Position numbers and translations under genes: made by a program | Assembly (NCBI RefSeq): GCF_023051175.1 | Contig: NZ_JALKII010000002.1 | Span: forward strand, 186,001-250,000 | DNA length: 64,000 nucleotides | Direction of reading: 5' to 3' | Origin: Alcanivorax quisquiliarum | Lineage (GTDB): Bacteria; Pseudomonadota; Gammaproteobacteria; Pseudomonadales; Alcanivoracaceae | Shown here: piece by piece, positions 7,824 through 16,349 of the stretch | Position numbering within the stretch: the stretch's first letter is position 1 | Layout of the letters: each line of letters begins with the position of its first letter | Notes under the pieces: model-generated | Databases searched by the model: none | What the model saw: only the letters and a program-made list of their open reading frames with translations | What the model was told of the DNA's origin: nothing

Positions 7824-9514
7824 ACGTCTGTTGTTCGGCTTTCTTCACCGGCCACGCCTTCGCCAGCCATGATAGTGGCGGTGTTACCCGAGAGTGCCGC
7901 GCTCAGGCTGTAAAGTGGCGCAAACGACTCCGCCTGTGCCATCGGCCAGGCGGTGCGGTATATGCTGGAGCGGAATTTGCCGGTCAGCAGCTCACCTTTT
8001 TCAAGATCGGGAAACAACGCTGAGAGCACCCGAATCTCGCCACTGGCGATACGCTTGGCGATGTGATGTGGCCGCAACTCCTGCGGATGTCTCAATCCTG
8101 CGGCAGCCAGCAGCTCGGCCAGTGCATCCAGCGTGTTGTGATGGAAGTTCGCCACGCGCCGGGATTTATCCTCTACCACCAGTGCTTTTTGACGTCTCGG
8201 GTCTTGGGTCGCCACGCCGGTCGGGCATTTTCCAGTATGGCAGGTTTGCGCCTGGATACAGCCCACGGCAAACATGAACCCGCGGGCGCTGTTGCACCAA
8301 TCGGCACCCAACGCCAGTGTGCGCGCCATGTCAAAGGCGGTGATGATCTTGCCGGATGCACCGATCTTGACCTGCTCGCGTAGCCCGATACCTACCAGCG
8401 TGTTATGCACCAGCCGCAACGCTTCCCGCAGCGGTGTGCCAACGTGATCGACGAATTCTACCGGCGCGGCGCCTGTCCCACCCTCGGCGCCATCAACCAC
8501 GATGAAATCCGGCGTGATGCCTGTTTTAAGCATCGCCTTGGCAATGGCAAACCATTCCCACGGATGGCCGATGGCGAGCTTGAAGCCCACCGGCTTGCCA
8601 CCGGACAACTCACGCAGCCGGGCGATAAATTCGAGCAGCTCTATGGGCGTTGTGAAGGCGCTGTGTCGAGGGGGCGAATTGCAGTCTATCCCCACCGGCA
8701 CGCCGCGTGCAGCGGCGATTTCCGGGGTCACTTTTGCGCCGGGCAACATACCGCCGTGGCCGGGCTTGGCGCCTTGCGACAACTTGATTTCGATCATTTT
8801 CACATTGGTTGTGCGGGCCCGCTCCGCAAAGCGCTCCTCGGAAAAATTGCCCTCGCTGTCACGGCAACCGAAATAACCGGAGCCGATGTTCCAGATCAGG
8901 TCGCCGCCATGCTCAAGGTGGTAACGGCTGATCCCGCCTTCGCCGGAATCGTGGGCGAAGTTGCCCATCGCGGCGCCTTTGTTGAGGGCCAGCACGGCAT
9001 TACCCGACAGAGCGCCAAAGCTCATGGCAGAAATATTCAGCACCGACAAGGAGTAGGGCTGCGTGCACGCCGGCCCACCTACTTGAATACGGAAATCACT
9101 GTTGCCGGGCTCGATCGGCTCCAGCGAATGGTTGATCCATTCGAAACTGGTTTGATAGACATCGCCCTGAGTACCGAAGGGTCGTTTGTCGGCCTGTTTT
9201 TTGGCACGCTGATACACTAGTGAACGGTCGGTGCGCGAGAACGGTAGTTTTTCTGTATCACTTTCAAAAAAATACTGCCGCATTTCGGGCCGTATGGATT
9301 CGAAGAAATAACGCATATTGCCAATGACCGGATAATTTCTCCGGATTGCCTGGCGAGTTTGCACCAGATCAATGATGCCACGCACCGATAGCGCGCCGAA
9401 CACCAGCGCGCCGGCAAGCCACACGGGGCTGAATTCTACGGCAAGGAAGATGAACAGGCCGGTCAGTACGATCACGGCGTAGAAAACGGAATGACGAGCA
9501 GAGAAATATTGCAT
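7814..9514 (-). CDS. membrane-anchored FMN-binding glutamate synthase-like protein
   Basis: 566 residues. The N-terminus has two hydrophobic segments (about 8-27 and 30-48). The remainder is the FMN/Fe-S alpha/beta-barrel of the glutamate synthase large subunit: SQGAKPGHGGMLPGAKV near 245-260, DGAEGGTGAAP near 335, and the cluster-type Cys motif CIQAQTCHTGKCPTGVATQD near 410-430. It lacks the glutaminase domain and the NADPH subunit, and no gltD is nearby, so it is a stand-alone redox enzyme rather than GOGAT. Its physiological substrate is unknown; such proteins are common in marine gammaproteobacteria. Confidence 0.88.
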   Translation of the reverse strand: MQYFSARHSVFYAVIVLTGLFIFLAVEFSPVWLAGALVFGALSVRGIIDLVQTRQAIRRNYPVIGNMRYFFESIRPEMRQYFFESDTEKLPFSRTDRSLVYQRAKKQADKRPFGTQGDVYQTSFEWINHSLEPIEPGNSDFRIQVGGPACTQPYSLSVLNISAMSFGALSGNAVLALNKGAAMGNFAHDSGEGGISRYHLEHGGDLIWNIGSGYFGCRDSEGNFSEERFAERARTTNVKMIEIKLSQGAKPGHGGMLPGAKVTPEIAAARGVPVGIDCNSPPRHSAFTTPIELLEFIARLRELSGGKPVGFKLAIGHPWEWFAIAKAMLKTGITPDFIVVDGAEGGTGAAPVEFVDHVGTPLREALRLVHNTLVGIGLREQVKIGASGKIITAFDMARTLALGADWCNSARGFMFAVGCIQAQTCHTGKCPTGVATQDPRRQKALVVEDKSRRVANFHHNTLDALAELLAAAGLRHPQELRPHHIAKRIASGEIRVLSALFPDLEKGELLTGKFRSSIYRTAWPMAQAESFAPLYSLSAALSGNTATIMAGEGVAGEESRTTDVPG

Positions 9515-9886
9515 GCTGTAAAGTCCGAAACGGCCGGCCGCCGCTGTGCTGATAAAAAGGCTACGAGTCGTATCTTGAAGCCGCCTGCGTTTGCATCAGG
9601 CGCTGCCTGTGCCGCTTCACTCGAACATCACACTTGAGCGCCGCACTCACGGCACGGTCACCATGGCACGTTGCAGGCTGAGATCAGCATACGGGGCAGC
9701 CAGAGGTGGTGCAACACGGTCGCCTTGCATGACTGCTCCGGGAAACCCTGAGCTGCTATTGCGTTATTCTCTCGTGGCGCTTTCCTGGCGCTTTCGTGTC
9801 AATTTTTCATTGATAACGAAAGTGCTTTGATCGCTGCAAAATAGAGTGGGAATATGGCGTCATGCTTCAGGTGGTATATCGTTGCA
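9515..9886. other. 372-bp intergenic stretch
   Basis: It lies upstream of the FMN-protein gene and downstream of the DUF4136 gene, both on the minus strand. A plus frame from 9591 (79 codons) has no ribosome site and Arg-rich, non-protein-like composition. I take the interval as promoter plus untranslated sequence and see no RNA gene or repeat. Confidence 0.5.
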
Positions 9887-10462
9887 TCAGGGTCTGGGCG
9901 GATATTTTTCCAGCATCTCGGTTATCAGCTGGTCGACCAGTGCCTGCCGTGCGTCCGGGCGCATGCCCTCGGTCAGGTTGCGTCGCGCAGCGCCGCGCCA
10001 GATGGCACGCTTGTCTTCCGGGGTGACGAACTCCACCACCAGCTTGCCTTCGCGCACCTCATGGGAATCCGGTGGCGTCATCACGCCAAGCCCGAACGCA
10101 CCGCGCCCGTAGCCCAGTCCGTAGGAAAAGCCAGAGCTTTCATTGCGTATTTCGGTTTCGATGTCGTAGCGAACAAGGATATCGGCATCTTCTTCCAGTG
10201 CCGGGGCCAGCCCTCGCGCTGTCAACTCGCGGTTAAGGGAGCGCTCGATGCGCGCCGCATCTAGTGTGAGATAGTCCTTGTCGTCAGTGGGCGCCATGAA
10301 GGCATAAGAGGTATAACCGGTAAAGCGGGCCTCCCGGTCGTAATCAATGATCACGCTGGCGCAGCCGGTCAGCAGCCATAGCAGGGGCAGCGCAGCGAAG
10401 GCCGCCCGCAGGAAATCCGTTCGGCGCCGCAACGCGCCCCGGCTGGTCAGGTCATGCAGCAT
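9887..10462 (-). CDS. DUF4136-family lipoprotein
   Basis: 191 residues from the ATG at 10462, with AGGAGG 6 nt upstream; an ATG 11 codons earlier lacks this. After a positively charged start, AALPLLWLLTGC is a lipoprotein signal with lipobox LTGC. The mature part begins SVIIDYDREARFTGYTSYAF, characteristic of DUF4136 proteins, which are outer-membrane-associated lipoproteins of unknown role. Near the middle is a Gly/aromatic stretch (GFSYGLGYGRGAFGLGV). The gene is monocistronic as far as can be seen. Confidence 0.8.
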   Translation of the reverse strand: MLHDLTSRGALRRRTDFLRAAFAALPLLWLLTGCASVIIDYDREARFTGYTSYAFMAPTDDKDYLTLDAARIERSLNRELTARGLAPALEEDADILVRYDIETEIRNESSGFSYGLGYGRGAFGLGVMTPPDSHEVREGKLVVEFVTPEDKRAIWRGAARRNLTEGMRPDARQALVDQLITEMLEKYPPRP

Positions 10463-10567
10463 GGCGTGCCTCCTGCATCCACTTTCACGGACCACAGCTT
10501 CGATGGATCATGGCCTTACTTTATCCCGGCCAGCTCGCCGATGAGGTAAATATTCGTGATACGAGCG

Positions 10568-10828
10568 TTATTGCCCGTGTTTGTGTGGCTCGGGCCCATG
10601 GGCAACTGGAGAAAAGCGCGGCTGCAACCGGCCCTCGTGGGTGATCTGCTCAACGAACATGCTCAGCGGCCGCACCCACAGGTGCTGGCCATCGCCGCAC
10701 GGCCGGTATACCACCAGATGCTCCAGCGTCTCGCTGTGCTGCGCCACACCCAGCACCTCGTATAAGCCGCCTTTGTAGTGGCGGTAAAAGCCGGCGGCGC
10801 AGTCTTCTTTTTGCATTGGCTCACTCAC
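10568..10828 (-). CDS. DUF1653-family small protein
   Basis: 86 residues from GTG at 10828; an ATG four codons in (10816) is the alternative start. The fold signature is clear: YRHYKGGLYEVLGVAQHSET, then LVVYRP and LWVRPLSMF. DUF1653 proteins are small beta-rich proteins of unknown function. The GTG overlaps the TGA stop of the LysR gene (GTGA), so the two are probably co-translated, which links this protein to the regulator. The C-terminal extension of about 20 residues after the domain is variable in the family. Confidence 0.82.
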   Translation of the reverse strand: MSEPMQKEDCAAGFYRHYKGGLYEVLGVAQHSETLEHLVVYRPCGDGQHLWVRPLSMFVEQITHEGRLQPRFSPVAHGPEPHKHGQ

Positions 10829-11754
10829 CGCGGCGCCTCGCCGGCCTCTGCCAAATGGCTTTCTTCGCGGCACAGCGCCGTTACCTCGCGGCGCAGTATC
10901 TCGCCCAGATGGCGTACCGCCGGCCCGGCATAATCCTGATCGGTAAACACCAGGTAGAGATCGGCGAAGCGCTCTCCTCCTTCTACCGGCAATACTTTCA
11001 GCCGCCCATCGCGCAGCTCGCTGCGAATCTTTTCTTCCGGATACCAGCTGAACCCCTGGCCTTGGCAAGCCGCATGAATTGACGTGGCAAAATGACTCAG
11101 CGTCCAGCGCTGCTCGGAGCCGAGCCAACCCTCATCGGAACGACGATTGCCGGAATCACGAATGACCAGCTGCCGATGGCGGCGCAGATCGCGGAAATCC
11201 AGCGTTCGGCCAAGCTGGTGCAGCGGATGATCCGGGTGCGCGACAGGCACAAACCGCGCACGCATCAGGTGGTGCCCGAGAAAACCCGGCGGCAGGCGGC
11301 CGGCGATGGCGAGATCAACCCGCTTTTCCAGCATTGCCTCGTCGGTGCCCGTGAGGACTGTTTCGTACAGCTCCACACGGGTATCGGGAAACTGTTCGCT
11401 GAACTCCGCCAGGCAGGCCAACATCAACCAGGTGGGGAAAATCGCCTCAACGGCAATGCGAATCTCCGCCTCATGCCGCTGCGACAGATGGCTCGCCGCC
11501 TCTTCCAATGCCTGCGCCTCGCTGACCAGCGCCCGAGCACGCCGATACAGCAACTCCCCGGCCGGTGTCAGCACTGCCTTGCGGCCCTGAAGCGTAAACG
11601 CACGCAGCTCAAGGGTGGCTTCCAGCTTTTGAATGGCGTAGCTGATCGCTGACTGGCTCTTGTCCAGCGCTTCGGCAGCGGCGGCGTACCCGCCCTCGTC
11701 GACCACGGCGATCAGCGCCCGCCACTGATCCAGCGTGATTTTCGGTTCACTCAT
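10825..11754 (-). CDS. LysR-family transcriptional regulator
   Basis: 309 residues from the ATG at 11754 (MSEPKITLDQWRALIAVVDE). The frame extends 39 codons upstream with unlikely composition. The N-terminal winged helix-turn-helix covers residues 5-65 (GGYAAAAEALDKSQSAISYAIQ), and a LysR substrate-binding domain follows at about 95-300. It overlaps the DUF1653 gene by 4 bp. The target genes are unknown. The divergently oriented hydroquinone reductase/pirin pair 550 bp away is a possible but unproven target. Confidence 0.9.
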   Translation of the reverse strand: MSEPKITLDQWRALIAVVDEGGYAAAAEALDKSQSAISYAIQKLEATLELRAFTLQGRKAVLTPAGELLYRRARALVSEAQALEEAASHLSQRHEAEIRIAVEAIFPTWLMLACLAEFSEQFPDTRVELYETVLTGTDEAMLEKRVDLAIAGRLPPGFLGHHLMRARFVPVAHPDHPLHQLGRTLDFRDLRRHRQLVIRDSGNRRSDEGWLGSEQRWTLSHFATSIHAACQGQGFSWYPEEKIRSELRDGRLKVLPVEGGERFADLYLVFTDQDYAGPAVRHLGEILRREVTALCREESHLAEAGEAPR

Positions 11755-12300
11755 CGATATATCAACGCAACTGATATGAAGCCCGAATCTAGCGCCTTTG
11801 CCTCCTGCTGACCAGATGCAGCCTGTGGCCTGTGAAAGCCGGCGCCCTGCCTCGCTGCCGGATATCCGCACGGCAAGCAGATTGTGCTCTGAGCCGGGCA
11901 GCGGCGGCCCACCGGCTTGAGCCGGTATGGTGGTGCCGAGGCCGCTTGCAAGAGGCGGCCAGCACCAGATTCACATCACGCTTTGCTTGTCTCTCTTGTC
12001 CTGTCTCTCTTGTCTCGTCTCTCTCCTCTCCCTTCCCTCCTTTTTCTGGCCGCTCCGTTTCCAGCCGCTCCCTTCCATTGCCTCATCCCATTGCTTCATT
12101 TCACTGCTTAATCGGGCCAGCCTGATGCCGGCTATCTGGCGATGCCCACAGGTTTGAATCAGCCGCTTCGTCGGCTCTTTCCTCCGGCCCCTCCTGGCGA
12201 CGAACAGATCAGTTTAATTGATAAAAACGGGCGGCAGCGCCGGGTTTTAACCGCCTGACGCTGCGGTATGCTGGCTCTACATGCTCATGAGGATAGCGAA
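11755..12300. other. 546-bp divergent intergenic region with a polypyrimidine tract
   Basis: It separates LysR (minus) from the hydroquinone reductase (plus) and must contain both promoters. From about 11980 to 12110 the plus strand is almost all C and T. Short plus frames there are low-complexity (LSLLS repeats) and not genes. A GC-rich imperfect hairpin lies at 11940-11960. Confidence 0.6.
11988..12015. repeat. tandem duplication of a 14-bp pyrimidine-rich unit
   Basis: TGTCTCTCTTGTC occurs at 11988-12000 and again at 12002-12014, giving two 14-bp units inside the polypyrimidine tract. Confidence 0.85.
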
Positions 12301-13293
12301 ATGGGACTGCTGGTTGATGGCAAGTGGCAAGACAAATGGTACGACACCGATAAATCTGGCGGGCGCTTCGAGCGCAGTGCAGCGCAGTTTCGCAATTGGG
12401 TCACGGCAGATGGTAGCGCCGGGCCGGATGGCGAAGGCGGCTTTCAGGCAGAGCCGGGGCGCTATCATCTGTACGTCTCGCTGGCCTGCCCCTGGGCACA
12501 CCGCACGCTGATTTTCCGTCACCTCAAGGGCCTTGCCGGCATGATCGATGTCTCGGTGGTGAATCCGCTGATGCTCGATCAAGGCTGGACGCTTGATAAC
12601 GATTTCGACGGCGCCACCGGCGATCAGCTGTATGGCCTGTCGCGGCTGTACGAGCTGTATCTGAAAGCCGACCCGAATTACTCCGGGCGCGTCACTGTGC
12701 CGGTGCTGTGGGATCGCAAGCGGGAAACCATCGCCAGCAATGAATCGGCAGATATCATCCGCATGTTCAATAGCGCTTTCGACGGTGTTGGCGCAACAGC
12801 GGGAGATTATTATCCCGAGGCACTGCGCGAGCAGATTGATGCCGTCAATGAATGGGTTTACGACGAGGTGAACAACGGCGTTTACAAGGCCGGTTTTGCC
12901 ACCAGCCAGAAAGCATATGATGACGCGGTCACCACGCTGTTCGCGGCGCTGGATCGCCTGGAAGAACGCCTTGCCGGGCAGCGCTATCTGGTGGGTGAGC
13001 AGCTCACCGAAGCAGACTGGCGGCTGTTTACCACGCTGGTGCGTTTTGATCCGGTGTACGTCACGCACTTCAAGTGCGATCGCCGCCGCATCACTGATTA
13101 CCCGAACCTGATCAATTACGTCCGTGACTTGTATCAGATGCCCGGCATCGCGGAAACGGTGAACCTTGCGCATATTCGCCACCATTATTTCCGCAGCCAT
13201 CCAACCATCAACAAGTACGGTATTTTGTCCATCGGCCCGGAAACGACCTTCGACCAGCCCCATGATCGTGACCGTTTTCGCGCCGGCAGTTAG
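12301..13293 (+). CDS. yqjG: glutathionyl-hydroquinone reductase (YqjG/xi-class GST)
   Basis: 330 residues from the ATG at 12301, with GAGGA upstream. The catalytic motif ACPWAHR places the nucleophilic Cys at residue 63, the same number as in E. coli YqjG. An N-terminal thioredoxin-like half with the family extension (GGRFERSAAQFRNWV) and a C-terminal all-helical half (WVYDEVNNGVYKAGFA, YPNLINYVRDLYQMPG) are both complete. The enzyme reduces glutathionyl-hydroquinones in the cytoplasm, removing glutathione from quinone adducts. The pirin gene starts 11 bp downstream, so the two form an operon concerned with quinone or electrophile handling. Confidence 0.9.
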   Translation: MGLLVDGKWQDKWYDTDKSGGRFERSAAQFRNWVTADGSAGPDGEGGFQAEPGRYHLYVSLACPWAHRTLIFRHLKGLAGMIDVSVVNPLMLDQGWTLDNDFDGATGDQLYGLSRLYELYLKADPNYSGRVTVPVLWDRKRETIASNESADIIRMFNSAFDGVGATAGDYYPEALREQIDAVNEWVYDEVNNGVYKAGFATSQKAYDDAVTTLFAALDRLEERLAGQRYLVGEQLTEADWRLFTTLVRFDPVYVTHFKCDRRRITDYPNLINYVRDLYQMPGIAETVNLAHIRHHYFRSHPTINKYGILSIGPETTFDQPHDRDRFRAGS

Positions 13294-13304
13294 GAGGCAT
13301 TCTC

Positions 13305-14159
13305 ATGACTGTACGCACACTGCGTTCCATTATTCCCGGCATGAATACCAGCGACGGCGCCGGTGTGCGCCTGCGCCGCACCCTTGGGCAATCGCAGGTG
13401 GCACGGCTTGATCCGTTCCTGATGCTGGACGAGTTTTCTTCTGACGACGCGGCAGACTACATCGCCGGCTTTCCATCGCACCCGCATCGTGGCTTCGGGA
13501 CGGTCACTTATATGCTGGATGGCCACATGCTGCATGAGGATCATCTGGGCAACCGCGGTGATCTGACGCCAGGCGCGGTGCAATGGATGACAGCTGGCCG
13601 GGGCATCATTCACTCGGAAATGCCACAGCAAAAGGAAGGGCGCATGCGCGGTTTTCAGTTGTGGCTGAACCTGCCTGCCAGGGACAAGATGAAGCCGGCC
13701 TCTTACCGCGATATTCCCGCCGAGCAGATTCCGGTAGTGACGCGCCCGGACGGCGCCGAAGTGAAAGTGATTGCCGGCCGCCTGGATGATGTGGCCGGGC
13801 CGATCAACGGCGGCGAGAGCAGCATGGCCACTGATCCGCTGTACTGGGATGTGGGCCTGCGCCCCCGCGCACAGGTTTCGCTGCCGGTGCCGGCCACGCA
13901 CAATGCGTTTATCTATGTGTTCGAGGGCAGCCTGCGAGCAGGTGAGCGCGATGTGCCCACACATAGCGCGGCGATTCTCGGCGATGGTGATACGTTGCAG
14001 GCCGTAGCCGGCAGCGACGGCGCTCGCTTTCTGTTGTTGGCGGGCAAGCCGCTGCGCGAGCCGGTGGTGCAGTATGGCCCGTTCGTGATGAATACCCGCG
14101 AGGAAATCGAGCAGGCACTGGCCGATTACCGCGACGGCACGCTGGCGACACCCGCCTGA
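13305..14159 (+). CDS. pirin-family protein
   Basis: 284 residues, with a strong AGGAGG before the ATG. It is a bicupin with the usual metal ligands visible at His59 and His61 (HPHRGF) and His103 and Glu105 (IIHSEMP). The N-terminal motif AGVRLRRTLG and the DPFLMLDEF segment are typical. Bacterial pirins bind iron; some (YhhW) have quercetinase activity and others modulate metabolism. The pairing with a glutathionyl-hydroquinone reductase suggests a role in phenolic or quinone oxidation, which is inference. Confidence 0.9.
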   Translation: MTVRTLRSIIPGMNTSDGAGVRLRRTLGQSQVARLDPFLMLDEFSSDDAADYIAGFPSHPHRGFGTVTYMLDGHMLHEDHLGNRGDLTPGAVQWMTAGRGIIHSEMPQQKEGRMRGFQLWLNLPARDKMKPASYRDIPAEQIPVVTRPDGAEVKVIAGRLDDVAGPINGGESSMATDPLYWDVGLRPRAQVSLPVPATHNAFIYVFEGSLRAGERDVPTHSAAILGDGDTLQAVAGSDGARFLLLAGKPLREPVVQYGPFVMNTREEIEQALADYRDGTLATPA

Positions 14160-14179
14160 CGCGGCAGGCTGCCGCGCCC

Positions 14180-14218
14180 CATTGCGCAGGCTCACTGCAC
14201 AGGCTCATTGCGCAGGAT
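14180..14218. repeat. 13-bp unit repeated three times in tandem
   Basis: CATTGCGCAGGCT (14180-14192), CACTGCACAGGCT (14193-14205) and CATTGCGCAGGAT (14206-14218) follow one another directly with two mismatches per variant unit. It begins about 20 bp past the pirin stop codon. Confidence 0.85.
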
Positions 14219-14470
14219 AGCCCGGCTCTGACGGGCTCTGCCCGCGCAGCGGTGAGTAAAGGCGCCGAAGCAGGAAGCCGGGCGTTAGAGTACCGAACGC
14301 AGAAGCAGAGGGGCAGAAAGGGAATGTGAAAGGTGAGCTCCATGTTGGCCAGATTGCCTGATGCGGGCTGCGCTCGAACTCCCTGTCATCATCCCGCCAA
14401 GGGCAAGCGAGCGGCGGCGCCGCACGATACACCTTCTATGACAGGCCCGGAGAAGTGCATTCGCTCTGCA

Positions 14471-14502
14471 GCTGAAAGCCCACCACCTGGTGGGCTTTCA
14501 GC
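14471..14502. terminator. perfect 15-bp inverted repeat, probable bidirectional terminator
   Basis: GCTGAAAGCCCACCA (14471-14485), two bases, then its exact complement (14488-14502). It sits between two convergent genes about 30 bp past the stop of the minus-strand gene. Neither side has a long T-run, so termination may be weak or the hairpin may instead protect mRNA 3' ends. Confidence 0.55.
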
Positions 14503-14532
14503 TTCTGGAGTGGATTCGCTGATTCTGCCGCA

Positions 14533-15573
14533 TCAAGCGCTTCCGCCTTCCCACAGGGAGCGGGTCAGCTCGGCAGCGGGCATCGCCTTGCAGCCTGATG
14601 CGTTTTGCCCGGCCCAGAGCGAGGTAAAATCGCCGCTTCCCTGCTTTTCGGCGGCAGCGCGCAATGGCGCAAGCGCCGCTGATGCCAGCGGAAACGCCGG
14701 CGGCAGATCGCTCATGGGGCCCAGCTCACGCATCAGCCGATTGACGATACCCCGCGCAGGCCGGCCGCTGAACAGATTAGTCAGCGCAGTGTGCCGGGCA
14801 GCATCGCTCATGAGCGCGGCACGATGCAGCGCACTGGTGTTGGCTTCAGGGCAGCAGAGATATGTCGTGCCCAGCTGCACCGCAGAGGCACCGGCCGCCA
14901 GCGCCGCACGCACGCCTTGCGCATCGGCAATGCCCCCGGCAGCTATCACCGGCACGCTGACGGCCGCCGCGATCTGTGGCACCAGCGCCAACGTGCCGAC
15001 TTGCGTGGTCACATCATCGCTCAGGAACATGCCCCGGTGCCCGCCGGCTTCACTGCCCTGAGCAATGATTGCATCCACACCGCGCTCGGCCAGCCAGAGC
15101 GCCTCCGCCACGGTGGTGGCGGTAGACCAGACGCGGCTACCCCAGCCCTTCACACGCTCAAGCAGTTCGGGTTCTGGCAGGCCGAAATGAAAGCTCACCA
15201 CAGGTGGCGCAAAGGGCGCCACGATATCGGCCTGCGCATGGCTGAAAGGTTGCCGCACTGGTGCGCTGCTCGCCGCATCGGCATCCAGCCCGAGCTCGGC
15301 ATAATAAGGCCGTAACGCGTCACGCCAGCGCTGCTCGCGCCCGGCATCGGGCGTTGGCGGCTGATGACAGAAAAAATTGACGTTGTAAGGGCGCCCGCTA
15401 CTGGCGAGACGAGCCAGAGAGGCCGCCAGCACCTCGGCAGATAACAATGCACACGGTAACGAGCCAAGCCCGCCGCCTTCGCCTACCGCGAGCGCCATTT
15501 CCACACCCTGAGCGCCCGCCATAGGGGCCTGGATGATGGGGAGCGGTGTGTCTGTGACATTGTTCAAGGTCAT
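14533..15573 (-). CDS. nitronate monooxygenase family flavoenzyme
   Basis: 346 residues from the ATG at 15573 (MTLNNVTDTPLPIIQAPMAG), preceded by GGAG. It is an FMN-binding TIM barrel with family marks: PIIQAPMAG at the start, QGSEAGGHRG near 180, PVIAAGGIADAQGV near 215 and GASAVQLGTTYL near 235. Nitronate monooxygenases oxidise propionate-3-nitronate and alkyl nitronates to carbonyl compounds. Several members act as general flavin oxygenases, so the natural substrate is uncertain. It is monocistronic. Confidence 0.85.
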   Translation of the reverse strand: MTLNNVTDTPLPIIQAPMAGAQGVEMALAVGEGGGLGSLPCALLSAEVLAASLARLASSGRPYNVNFFCHQPPTPDAGREQRWRDALRPYYAELGLDADAASSAPVRQPFSHAQADIVAPFAPPVVSFHFGLPEPELLERVKGWGSRVWSTATTVAEALWLAERGVDAIIAQGSEAGGHRGMFLSDDVTTQVGTLALVPQIAAAVSVPVIAAGGIADAQGVRAALAAGASAVQLGTTYLCCPEANTSALHRAALMSDAARHTALTNLFSGRPARGIVNRLMRELGPMSDLPPAFPLASAALAPLRAAAEKQGSGDFTSLWAGQNASGCKAMPAAELTRSLWEGGSA

Positions 15574-15923
15574 CTCTGATCTCCGTGCTACGGAGGAAGT
15601 GAACGGCATGCTGGCCAACTCTTGCGTCGCAGCCAGTGGCGGTGTTCTCACTTGCGGGATCGTTTCTTTATTGATCCTGCGGTATTGATCCTGCGGCCGC
15701 CTTGGTAAAACCCTCCCGGTTTGAAGTCAGCGGCAAAGTGGCGTCTGGTAAAAAGTCTCTTTATCAATTAATTCTACCAACGGCCTCTACCAACCATCTC
15801 CACCAAAGATATCCAGCAGCGATATCTGCCATCAGAGCCTGCCAAAGACACCAGCCAAAAGCGATATCGATATCGAAGTTTTTACAGAAGAATCCGCCGC
15901 ACGTACAGAGGGTAAAAATCTGT
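15574..15923. other. 350-bp stretch without a recognised gene
   Basis: It lies upstream of the nitronate monooxygenase gene. From 15800 to 15880 the word GATATC recurs (four times, two of them overlapping as GATATCGATATC), along with short CCA-rich repeats. No convincing frame is present. It should contain the promoter of the monooxygenase gene and the 3' end signals of the small gene that follows. Confidence 0.45.
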
Positions 15924-16145
15924 TCAGCGCTGCACTCCCCGGGGTGAGAACACCTCTGTGGCACTTATGGGCGTGCATCTTGCGATATCGAAGGCACGAT
16001 AGCGCCGGATTCTTTCTATAAAAGCCGCCTCTTCACACAAGCGCTCCGGTTTCAAAACAGCGATGCCATCGCCTTTGATCTGATAAACGCGTTCAAAAAA
16101 ACCCGGCGCTGCGCTCTGATGGCTAATATTTCTTCTGGCACTCAT
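15924..16145 (-). CDS. small uncharacterised protein
   Basis: 73 residues (MSARRNISHQSAAPGFFERV...). The ATG at 16145 has an excellent ribosome site (AAGGAGG, 7-nt spacing), the main argument that it is real. The product is basic and soluble with no signal or membrane segment. It has one predicted helix-rich stretch (PERLCEEAAFIERIRRYRAF) and a single Cys near residue 55. No family was recognised. It stands alone, with pilU 200 bp upstream on the same strand. Confidence 0.5.
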   Translation of the reverse strand: MSARRNISHQSAAPGFFERVYQIKGDGIAVLKPERLCEEAAFIERIRRYRAFDIARCTPISATEVFSPRGVQR

Positions 16146-16252
16146 GAGTTCCTCCTTGAATTGCACTTAGCTATTCCAGAAAAACCATACTTGAGAAAAT
16201 TCACGAACAAAATCGAGTCAGCACGAAGCCATGCCTCTCCTGCCGTTTTTTT

Positions 16253-16276
16253 CGCATCTCCCTGCGCATCTCCCTG
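16253..16276. repeat. perfect 12-bp tandem duplication
   Basis: CGCATCTCCCTG occurs at 16253-16264 and 16265-16276 in the short gap between pilU and the small gene. It is not in a coding region. Confidence 0.85.
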
Positions 16277-16349
16277 CGCCTTTCATCGTGTCTTTTATCG
16301 CGTGTCTCACACTCCTGACGTTGTTGTTAATTCCACACACCTGCGGTTG

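Larger units (their letters stand above)
14160..14532. other. 373-bp convergent intergenic region with repeats and a hairpin
   Basis: It lies between the 3' ends of the pirin and nitronate monooxygenase genes. It contains a 13-bp triple repeat at 14180-14218 and a perfect 15-bp inverted repeat at 14471-14502, with no convincing gene. A minus frame ending near 14205 has no domain or ribosome site. Confidence 0.6.

Noticed and set aside
11911-12157. Plus-strand frames across the polypyrimidine tract
   Set aside because: They encode low-complexity Leu/Ser runs produced by the CT repeat and have no ribosome site or start context.
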